A DNA stretch of 33,390 nucleotides, from positions 1 to 33,390 of the forward strand of contig PNNG01000020.1 in assembly GCA_013824115.1 (NCBI GenBank), given 5' to 3'. Under the pieces are notes generated by a model. The model had not been told where the DNA came from and made no database searches. It saw nothing but the letters and a program-made list of their open reading frames with translations. Made by a program: the position numbers and the translations under genes. The stretch comes from Sphingobacteriaceae bacterium. Lineage in GTDB: Bacteria; Bacteroidota; Bacteroidia; UBA7662. Of the stretch, positions 15,600-22,185 are shown in pieces; the stretch's first letter is position 1, and each line of letters opens with the position of its first letter.

Positions 15600-16721
15600 A
15601 TGCGCAAACATATTCTCTTGCTGGTAGCAGCTGTGTCGCTGCTCAGCGCTTGTAAAGATGAGCCCATCATTGAACCAGGACTCACCCTCCCCGACAACTA
15701 CAACGGAAGTACTTTTGCCGTTGATGCTGCTGATCAGTTGGCCTTGCGTGGCCGCTTGAACGCCTTGGTTGACGAAGCCAAGCGGGGCAGAAATGCAGCC
15801 AATACCGTGGAACTGGCGACCCTCGAAAACCTTTATACAGCTGGAACTCCTTCTGTTCAAGCTTCAGCCAACTCTTACTTCCGCGGTCGCTTAGAAGGGG
15901 CTAATGGCTGGTTGGCCGAATTGGCGAAAGCCAGTGGAACAACTTACACGCCTGGCACGCCTACCGGTAATGGCGGTGCTTTTGGCGGTTATTTGTTCGA
16001 TGAAAATGGCCTGGAACTGGAGCAATTGCTCGAAAAAGGACTCTTCGGCGCCATGAATTATTACCAGGCCGATCAACTTTTACGTAATCCATCGGTAGCT
16101 AATTTACATAAGGCTTTGGCTTTGTACGGTGCGCACCCCAGCTTTCCCAACACCATCAATGCCAGCCGCACCCAGTTTCCTGATGCGCACATGGCCAACT
16201 ACGCCGCCCGCCGCTCCGACATCAACGACGCCAACAGCCTGTACAACCGGGTAAAAACGGCCTTTATTACTGCCCAAGCCGCCATGGAACAGGGTGAGCA
16301 GTTTATTGCGCAGCGCGATGAAGCCCTGGCTGATCTGCGCTTGAACTGGGAAAAGGTAAACGCCGCCACCATCATCAACTATTGCCACACGGTGATCACC
16401 ACCATGAGCAATACCGCCCCCACCGATGCCCAAAAAGGCAATGCTCTACACGCTTATGGCGAAGCAGTGGGCTTTATGCATGGCTGGCGCAACTTACCCG
16501 CCAATAGCAAACGCATAACCGATGTCCAAATTGACGAGGTGCTCGAGTTGCTGCGTGCCGTACCCGGACAAACCCCTGTTTCGTATGTATTCATCACCGA
16601 ACCGGTGGCCAATTTGCCCCGTTTGCAACAGGTAATTACCCGCTTGCAGCAGATCTACGGCTTCAGCAATGCCGAAGTAGAATCGTTCCGCAACAACTGG
16701 ATCAACGTTCAAAGCCGATAA
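15600..16721 (+). CDS. DUF4856-family lipoprotein
   Basis: The 373-residue protein has a lipoprotein signal (MRKHILLLVAAVSLLSAC, lipobox LSAC with Cys18). The mature part matches my recall of DUF4856, a Bacteroidota family found beside imelysins: NYNGSTFAVDAADQLALRGRL, then a long helical body with FDENGLELEQLLEKGLFGAMNYYQ and a later GEAVGFMHGWRN segment. It is all-alpha with two imelysin-like halves. The ATG at 15600 is preferred over 15573 because the signal peptide begins there. The next gene follows after one base. A role in binding a metal or metal complex at the cell surface is inferred from its operon partners. Confidence 0.8.
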   Translation: MRKHILLLVAAVSLLSACKDEPIIEPGLTLPDNYNGSTFAVDAADQLALRGRLNALVDEAKRGRNAANTVELATLENLYTAGTPSVQASANSYFRGRLEGANGWLAELAKASGTTYTPGTPTGNGGAFGGYLFDENGLELEQLLEKGLFGAMNYYQADQLLRNPSVANLHKALALYGAHPSFPNTINASRTQFPDAHMANYAARRSDINDANSLYNRVKTAFITAQAAMEQGEQFIAQRDEALADLRLNWEKVNAATIINYCHTVITTMSNTAPTDAQKGNALHAYGEAVGFMHGWRNLPANSKRITDVQIDEVLELLRAVPGQTPVSYVFITEPVANLPRLQQVITRLQQIYGFSNAEVESFRNNWINVQSR

Positions 16722-16722
16722 A

Positions 16723-17793
16723 ATGCAGCGACTGTTGATCGTAAGCATGCTTTTGCTGGGCCTTTCGGCCTGCAAAGACGAAAATACCGGGCCTTCTACC
16801 CAAGGCTTCGACCGCGGCAGCATGCTGGCCCATTACGCCGACCAACACATCCAACCGGCATTCGACAGCTTGTCGACCGCCGCCCAAGAGCTCCATAGCA
16901 GGTTGCTGGGACTCGCAGCGCAGCCTTCCCCCGTTCAATTGGGGGAGCTGCGCGCGGCCTGGAGCCGGGTATATCTGCACTGGCAAACAGCCGCCATCTT
17001 CAATGTGGGTCCTGCCGCCGAGCAAGGCCTACGCAAACGCATGACCGAAGAACTGGGTACTTTCCCGGTATCTGAAGCCAAAATCAACAACTACCTCAAT
17101 GCCGGTGACACCAGTTTTGCCAATTTCGACCGCGACAGTCGGGGATTATTCGCTATGGAATACTTGCTTTTTGCGGGCACAGAGGCCGATGTACTAAACC
17201 GCATGGCCCAAACTCCGGCCAGGAATTACCTCACGGCTTTGTCGAACCGCTTCCGTAGTGAAACGAACCGCATTGCTGCCGAATGGCGCGGTTACCGCAG
17301 CGAATTTGTAGGCAATACCGCCACCAGTGCAGGGAGTCCCACGGTACAGCTTTACAACGAATTCCTGCTGAGCTACGAAGGTCTCAAAAACTTCAAACTG
17401 GGCCTGCCGTTGGGCTTGCGCATGGGACAAACCCAGGCTGAGCCGCAAAAGGTGGAGGCTTTGTATAGCGGCCAAAGTCTGGCCGGCATCGCCCGCCAAA
17501 TGCAGGCACTCGAAGCTTTCTGGCGCGGCAACAACAGCACCGGCTTCCGTGCTTATTTGCTGGCCAGTACAGGCGGACAAGAACTGGTTAACCGCACCGA
17601 AGCCCAGCTTCGCATCATTGAAGCACGTATCGTGGCTTGCGGTACGGGTAGGCTCGATAGTTTGATTACCGCCAATCCGCAACCCGCCATCGATTTGCAC
17701 ACCGAATTGCAACGCAACACCCGCTTTTTCAAGAGCGATATGTCGTCGCTGTTGGGCCTAACCATTACCTTCTCGAGCGGCGACGGCGATTGA
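16723..17793 (+). CDS. Imelysin-family (EfeO/IrpA-like) lipoprotein
   Basis: The 356-residue product has a lipoprotein signal (lipobox LSAC, Cys17) and the imelysin/peptidase M75 helical fold: a RAAWSRVYLHWQ helix (about 78-88), then ELGTFPVSEAKINNYL, and RGLFAMEYLLFAG (140-152) in the position of the family GxHxxE motif. Here the motif reads G-L-F-A-M-E, so glycine and glutamate are kept but histidine is replaced by phenylalanine. Imelysins such as IrpA are iron-regulated surface proteins that probably bind metal. The stop shares one base with the ATG of the following HTTM gene. Metal binding here is inferred, and the missing His may alter it. Confidence 0.87.
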   Translation: MQRLLIVSMLLLGLSACKDENTGPSTQGFDRGSMLAHYADQHIQPAFDSLSTAAQELHSRLLGLAAQPSPVQLGELRAAWSRVYLHWQTAAIFNVGPAAEQGLRKRMTEELGTFPVSEAKINNYLNAGDTSFANFDRDSRGLFAMEYLLFAGTEADVLNRMAQTPARNYLTALSNRFRSETNRIAAEWRGYRSEFVGNTATSAGSPTVQLYNEFLLSYEGLKNFKLGLPLGLRMGQTQAEPQKVEALYSGQSLAGIARQMQALEAFWRGNNSTGFRAYLLASTGGQELVNRTEAQLRIIEARIVACGTGRLDSLITANPQPAIDLHTELQRNTRFFKSDMSSLLGLTITFSSGDGD

Positions 17794-19121
17794 TGGAAGT
17801 CCTTCGCCAGGCATACCGCTCCCTCTGGCTCCCCGCCTCTCCGGCCCCGCTCGCGACACTCCGCATCGTGACGGGGCTGGTGATGTTGGTGGGCAGCCTG
17901 CGCTTTTGGGCCAAGGGCTGGATTGAAGACAACTTGTTGGCGGCCCAAATGCAATTCAAATACAGCGGTTTTGAATGGGTGCAAATGCCACCCGCCGACT
18001 GGATGTTGTATGTCATTTTCGGCAGCATGGTGCTCGCTTCGGTGGGGGTGATGCTGGGCTATCGTTACCGCCTTTCGGCCTGGCTGTTGTGGGGCAGTTT
18101 TACTTACATCGAGCTGCTCGACCTGACCTGGTACCTCAACCACTATTACTTCATCAGCCTGCTTTTGCTGCTGCTGGCCTTGCTGCCTGCACACCGGCAT
18201 TTGAGTTTGGATGTGAAACTGGGTCGCGTACAAGCCTTGGCCAGCGTACCCGGCTGGATGGTGGCGCTTCCCCGCTGGCAAATGGGCATTTTGTATGTGT
18301 ATGCCGGATTGGCCAAAATACAGTCCGATTGGCTCATTCAAGCACTTCCTATGCGTTTGTGGCTGCCCGCCCACAACCACGAGCCGCTACTCGGACCGCT
18401 TTTCGGCTGGCACTACACTCCCTGGCTGTTCAGCTGGGCTGGTATGTTATACGATTGCACCATTCCCTTTTGGCTCAGCTGGAAAAAATCGCGCCCATGG
18501 GCCTACCTCACAGTCATCGTTTTCCATGCGTTAACCGGCTGGTTGTTTCAAATCGGCATGTTTCCGGTGGTGATGATGGCCATCACCCTGGTGTTTTTTG
18601 AAGCTGCCGCCCATGAAAATTGGCAGAAGCGCTTTTTTGGCATTTGGGCTTTGCCCCGAGGCACTCTGCTCCAAACTGCTCGGCTTTGGGTATGGCTGAT
18701 GGCCGGCTACCTGGCTTTTCAATTGCTGTTTCCCTGGCGATTTGTGCTGTATCCGGGCAACTTTTTCTGGACCGAAGCCGGCTACCGCTTTGGCTGGCGC
18801 GTGATGTTGATGGAAAAGGCCGGTACCGCCACCTTTTACGTTACCCGGGCCGATAATGGCCGCGAAGGTGAGGTTGACAATGCCGAATTTTTGCTTCCCC
18901 ACCAAGAAAAACAAATGGCCATGCAGCCCGATATGCTGGTGCAATACGCGCATTGGCTGGCCGCGCATTATGAAAAGCAGGGCATACCCGTGGCCAAAGT
19001 ACGCGCCGAAGTGTATATCACCCTGCAAGGCAAGCCCAGCCAGCTGTATTTCCATCCACAATTGAACTTATTGACCCTCAACCACCGCGATTTCCCCGCC
19101 TGGCTGTACCCTGCTCCATGA
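17793..19121 (+). CDS. HTTM / vitamin K-dependent gamma-carboxylase-like membrane protein
   Basis: The 442-residue membrane protein has several transmembrane helices and the hallmarks of the VKGC/HTTM superfamily. It has LNHYYFISLL (115-124) and LLPAHRHLSLD (130-140), like the NKYYLISL and LPANRYWSVD segments of animal GGCX. It also has YVYAGLAKIQSDW (168-180), whose Lys175 lines up with the GGCX catalytic-base lysine (Lys218 in human), and FHALTGWLFQIGMFP (244-258), like the GGCX LFSIGMFP motif. These alignments are from memory of the family. The true reaction in bacteria is unknown. The ATG at 17793 overlaps the imelysin stop, and its end overlaps the TonB receptor start by 4 bp. Confidence 0.85.
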   Translation: MEVLRQAYRSLWLPASPAPLATLRIVTGLVMLVGSLRFWAKGWIEDNLLAAQMQFKYSGFEWVQMPPADWMLYVIFGSMVLASVGVMLGYRYRLSAWLLWGSFTYIELLDLTWYLNHYYFISLLLLLLALLPAHRHLSLDVKLGRVQALASVPGWMVALPRWQMGILYVYAGLAKIQSDWLIQALPMRLWLPAHNHEPLLGPLFGWHYTPWLFSWAGMLYDCTIPFWLSWKKSRPWAYLTVIVFHALTGWLFQIGMFPVVMMAITLVFFEAAAHENWQKRFFGIWALPRGTLLQTARLWVWLMAGYLAFQLLFPWRFVLYPGNFFWTEAGYRFGWRVMLMEKAGTATFYVTRADNGREGEVDNAEFLLPHQEKQMAMQPDMLVQYAHWLAAHYEKQGIPVAKVRAEVYITLQGKPSQLYFHPQLNLLTLNHRDFPAWLYPAP

Positions 19122-21511
19122 AAAAACTCGGTTTGCTTTTGCTTTTGGCCAGCTTGGTAACAGAAATCCAAGCCCAAAACCTGCGTGGGAAGGTGTTTCT
19201 CTCCTCGGGCAGGTTCTCGGAGGGAGCAACCGTGGTGTTTCGCGGGCAGCGCGAGTGGCAAACCACTACAGCGGCCAACGGAAGCTTTGAATTGAAAGTC
19301 GACTTTCCGGGAATGCTATTGGTTTTTGTGCCGGGACACCGTTTGTACAAGCAACGCATCGACGAAAAGCCTTCACAGGAGCTACAAATACAACTTACAG
19401 CCATCAGTCAACAGCTGGGAGAAGTGCAGGTGCGCGACAGCCTTCCACCCACCGAAAGCATGCGCAACCTGAGGTCGGTAGAAGGTTTTGGCATTTACGC
19501 CGCCCGCAAAACCGAAGTGGTGGCTGTGCAACAAGTTACGGCCAACCTGGCCACCAACAATGCCCGCCAGGTGCTGGCCCGGGTGGCCGGATTGAACATC
19601 TGGGAGTCGGATGGGGCCGGTTTGCAATTGGGCATTGGTGGACGTGGTTTAAGTCCGAACCGCACCAGCAACTTCAACACCCGGCAAGACGGCTACGACA
19701 TGGCTGCCGATGCCCTGGGCTACCCCGAAAGTTATTACAGTCCCCCGGCCGAAGCCCTCGAGCGCATTGAAATTGTACGCGGGGCGGCCTCGCTGCAGTA
19801 CGGGACCCAGTTTGGCGGCATGGTGAATTTCAGGCTGCAAACGGCCCCCGACAGCGGCTGGCAAGTGCGCGCTCGCCTCACCGCTGGCAGCTTCGGCTTT
19901 CGCAATGCTTTTGTGAGCGTTGGCTGGAGGCATGGTCGAAACGATGGTTTTGCCTTTGTGCAGCACAAACAGGGCGATGGCTGGCGGCCCAACAGCGGTT
20001 TCGATGCCCAAACCGCCTATTTGCAAAGCGGCTGGAAGAGTCGCAGTGGCAAATCATACCAAAAAATCGCCTATACCCACATGCGCTACCTGGCCCAGCA
20101 GCCCGGCGGCCTTACCGATACGCAGTTTGAGCAAGACCCTCGGCAATCGAACCGCCCCCGCAATTGGTTTGCCATCAACTGGAACCTCTTTGCACACGAG
20201 TGGGAGCTCGAATTGAGCCCCCGCACCCGCTACAATGCCCGCACCTTTGGCCTCTATGCTGGAAGGGCGGCGTTGGGCAACCTCGAGCGCATCAATGTAG
20301 CCGATGCCGTGGTGGGCAACCGCACCCTTATTGATGGCACCTACCAAAATGTGGGGCATGAAAGTCGGCTCTTGCACCGCATCGGTTTGAGCCAATTGCT
20401 GTTGGGCATGCGCTTGTACCAGGGCACCACCACCGCCCGACAAGGCGATGCCAGTGCAGCTGCCGATGCCAACTTCCGACTGCTCAACCCCGCCTATCCT
20501 GAAGGCTCCGACTACCGTTTCCCGAACCAAAATGCCGCCTTTTTTGCCGAATACCTCTGGCAAGTAAACCACCGCTGGAAAGTAACTGCTGGCTTACGGG
20601 CCGAGTACATCCGCACCCGGGCGCAGGGTTTTTACCGACAGCGGGTTTTCGATTTTGCGGGCAATGTGGTGGTCGACCGCCGCATCGACGAAGCCACCGA
20701 GCGCGGACGCAGTTTTGTGATTGGCGCTTTGGGCCTGAGCTACCAGGCCGGTGAGCGGGGCGAGTGGTACGCCAACCTCGCCCAAAATTACCGGGCCATC
20801 AATTTCAGCGATTTGCGGGTAGTGAACCCCAATTTCCGCATCGATCCGAATTTGCAGGACGAGCGCGGCTATACTGCCGACATCGGTTACCGTGGCCGGC
20901 CCCTGCGCTGGATGCGGGTAGATGGCAGCTTCTTCTGGCTTTACTACAACAACAAAATAGGGCAGGTGCTGCGTGCCGACCAGCCGCCGCTTTTCCTCGA
21001 TTACCGCTTGCGTACCAATGTAGCTGCTGCCCGTTCGCTAGGGGTAGAAATGTTGCTGGAAGCCGATGTATGGAAAAGCAAAAGTGGCCACCAATGGCAA
21101 GTGTACACCAACCTGGCCTTTACCCACGCCCGCTATTTGCGCAGCAACGAACCTGGCATAGAAGGCAAGCAGGTAGAACTGGTGCCACCGGTGATTGTAC
21201 GCAGCGGCCTACAACACCGTTTTAAAAATTGGCGTTCAGCCCTGCAATACAGCTGGGTAGCCAAACACTTCAGCGATGCCACCAATGCCCTGCGCACGGC
21301 CACAGCGGTAGAAGGCCTCATTCCGGCTTATGGGGTGGCCGACGTGTCCTTGTCGTATCAACTGAAAGCGTGGCGGATGGAAGCCAGCATCAACAACCTG
21401 CTGAACACCGCCTATTTTACCCGCCGGGCCGATGGATATCCGGGTCCTGGCATCATTCCTTCGGATGGCCGCAGCTTTTTTGTGACGCTGCAGTACAGTT
21501 TACAGCGGTAG
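19118..21511 (+). CDS. FecA-like TonB-dependent outer-membrane receptor
   Basis: The 797-residue receptor has a signal peptide (ending about residue 20, EIQAQ), a CarboxypepD_reg-like domain (about 21-100, LRGKVFLSSGRFSEGATVVFRG then AANGSFELKV), a plug domain (about 120-250, GFGIYAARKTEVVAVQQV, LARVAGLNIWES, GGRGLSPNRTSNFNTRQDGY, ERIEIVRGAASLQYG), and a 22-strand-type barrel. The N-terminal ENGxRG-type features and the tract before the plug resemble ferric dicitrate receptor FecA. It would import a chelated metal or other compound with energy from TonB-ExbBD, none of which is in the window. The ATG overlaps the HTTM stop by 4 bp. The substrate is inferred from the imelysin partners and the upstream palindrome. 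Confidence 0.9.
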   Translation: MKKLGLLLLLASLVTEIQAQNLRGKVFLSSGRFSEGATVVFRGQREWQTTTAANGSFELKVDFPGMLLVFVPGHRLYKQRIDEKPSQELQIQLTAISQQLGEVQVRDSLPPTESMRNLRSVEGFGIYAARKTEVVAVQQVTANLATNNARQVLARVAGLNIWESDGAGLQLGIGGRGLSPNRTSNFNTRQDGYDMAADALGYPESYYSPPAEALERIEIVRGAASLQYGTQFGGMVNFRLQTAPDSGWQVRARLTAGSFGFRNAFVSVGWRHGRNDGFAFVQHKQGDGWRPNSGFDAQTAYLQSGWKSRSGKSYQKIAYTHMRYLAQQPGGLTDTQFEQDPRQSNRPRNWFAINWNLFAHEWELELSPRTRYNARTFGLYAGRAALGNLERINVADAVVGNRTLIDGTYQNVGHESRLLHRIGLSQLLLGMRLYQGTTTARQGDASAAADANFRLLNPAYPEGSDYRFPNQNAAFFAEYLWQVNHRWKVTAGLRAEYIRTRAQGFYRQRVFDFAGNVVVDRRIDEATERGRSFVIGALGLSYQAGERGEWYANLAQNYRAINFSDLRVVNPNFRIDPNLQDERGYTADIGYRGRPLRWMRVDGSFFWLYYNNKIGQVLRADQPPLFLDYRLRTNVAAARSLGVEMLLEADVWKSKSGHQWQVYTNLAFTHARYLRSNEPGIEGKQVELVPPVIVRSGLQHRFKNWRSALQYSWVAKHFSDATNALRTATAVEGLIPAYGVADVSLSYQLKAWRMEASINNLLNTAYFTRRADGYPGPGIIPSDGRSFFVTLQYSLQR

Positions 21512-21544
21512 TTCTGTATTGAAAATCAATTTGTTCGGGTTGTC

Positions 21545-21582
21545 AAGGGATAGGGACGAAAAAATGGATATATTTATCCCTT
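21545..21582. repeat. 8-bp perfect inverted repeat after the TonB receptor
   Basis: AAGGGATA (21545-21552) and TATCCCTT (21575-21582) are exact reverse complements 22 bases apart. No T tract follows, so it is not a textbook terminator. It abuts the CRP/FNR-type dyad and may be a stem-loop or second operator. Confidence 0.4.
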
Positions 21583-21600
21583 ATGTAACCCAAGTCACAT
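21583..21600 (+). promoter_or_regulatory. CRP/FNR-superfamily-type operator upstream of the DUF2892 gene
   Basis: ATGTAAC-CCAA-GTCACAT is an 18-bp dyad with 6 of 7 pairs matched. Read as TGTAA-N6-TCACA, it differs from the CRP consensus TGTGA-N6-TCACA at one base. Its centre (21591.5) lies about 41.5 bp before the start expected from the TAGCTTTG at 21621, the geometry of a class II activator site. Confidence 0.6.
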
Positions 21601-21620
21601 TTCAGTGTTCCAACGTTGAT

Positions 21621-21628
21621 TAGCTTTG
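21621..21628 (+). promoter_or_regulatory. TAGCTTTG -7 element of the DUF2892 gene
   Basis: TAGCTTTG matches TAnnTTTG exactly, 35 bp before the ATG at 21664. The -33 region has only a weak TTTC, consistent with a promoter that needs an activator bound at the adjacent dyad. Confidence 0.6.
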
Positions 21629-21663
21629 GGTATCAATTAACACCAACCTCTAAAACCAATCAC

Positions 21664-21867
21664 ATGAAAAAGAACATGGGCAATGTCGACCGCGCCGTAC
21701 GCGTAGTCCTCGCCATCATCATCGCCGCTTTGTATTTCACAGGAAGCATTCCCGGCACCTTGGGCATTATTTTGCTTGCTTTGGCCGGTATTTTTGTATT
21801 GACTTCATTTGTTTCGTTTTGTCCGTTGTATGCCCCGTTTGGTATCAGCACTTGCAAAACCAAGTAA
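21664..21867 (+). CDS. DUF2892 (YgaP-like) small membrane protein
   Basis: The 67-residue product matches DUF2892: an N-terminal amphipathic start MGNVDRAVRVVLAIIIAALY, two hydrophobic helices (about 13-30 and 36-52), and the end CPLYAPFGISTCKTK with the family's C-P-L-Y-x-x-x-G-x-x-T-C motif. Similar domains form the membrane part of E. coli YgaP. The ATG at 21664 is chosen over an in-frame 21616 start because the latter lies within the promoter. It is followed by a terminator and preceded by a CRP/FNR-type site, so it is a single-gene unit, probably induced by a Crp/Fnr regulator, perhaps under low oxygen or nitrosative stress (inferred). Confidence 0.88.
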   Translation: MKKNMGNVDRAVRVVLAIIIAALYFTGSIPGTLGIILLALAGIFVLTSFVSFCPLYAPFGISTCKTK

Positions 21868-21890
21868 GTACATTCAATCAACCATTGCAT

Positions 21891-21920
21891 AAGGGCCTCA
21901 TTTCGGGCCCTTTGTGTTTT
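21891..21920 (+). terminator. Terminator of the DUF2892 gene
   Basis: AAGGGCC (21891-21897) and GGCCCTT (21906-21912) form a perfect 7-bp stem with an 8-base loop, followed by a T-rich run (TTTGTGTTTT overlapping the stem end to 21920). It lies 24 bp after the stop codon. Confidence 0.75.
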
Positions 21921-22102
21921 CAACCGTTCCTTTACCGCACCTGAGTTGGGGTAGGCAAGTAGGTATAATCGCTGGCCACTTTTGGTTAGACATGCCCTAT
22001 GCTCAGGTGCTTTTTGTCAATGGTGGGGTACCCCTCGGTCAGTTACTCACGGTGATGCTGCAGTCGACGCCAGCACTCAATGGGTGGATAATGCCAATAG
22101 CA

Positions 22103-22185
22103 TCAGGCTTTCTTGGCAAGAATTTCGTTGGGTTTGCCACCACGTTTAACCCCTACAATGCCAAAAAACCAAGGTGAATAATCAT
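22103..22185 (-). pseudogene. Possible gene tail relic abutting the first T9SS cargo gene
   Basis: On the minus strand, the bases right after the cargo gene stop read, in one frame, as a protein tail (FFGIVGVKRGGKPNEILAKKA, here listed in part) ending in TGA at 22103-22105. The composition is protein-like, yet there is no start codon. This matches the situation at the other two cargo genes, where 3' tails of another gene sit directly after the stop. I do not recognise the parent gene. The rest of the gap, 21921-22102, shows no gene. Confidence 0.3.

Noticed and set aside
21512-21544. ATTGA-AAA-TCAAT hairpin after the TonB receptor as a terminator
   Set aside because: The stem is only 5 bp of AT-rich pairs and no continuous T tract follows, so it is too weak to call.
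21914-22177. 87-codon plus-strand open frame between the DUF2892 terminator and paralog 1
   Set aside because: The frame begins within the terminator T tract and has no recognised domain or good start context. The opposite strand gives a more protein-like tail.
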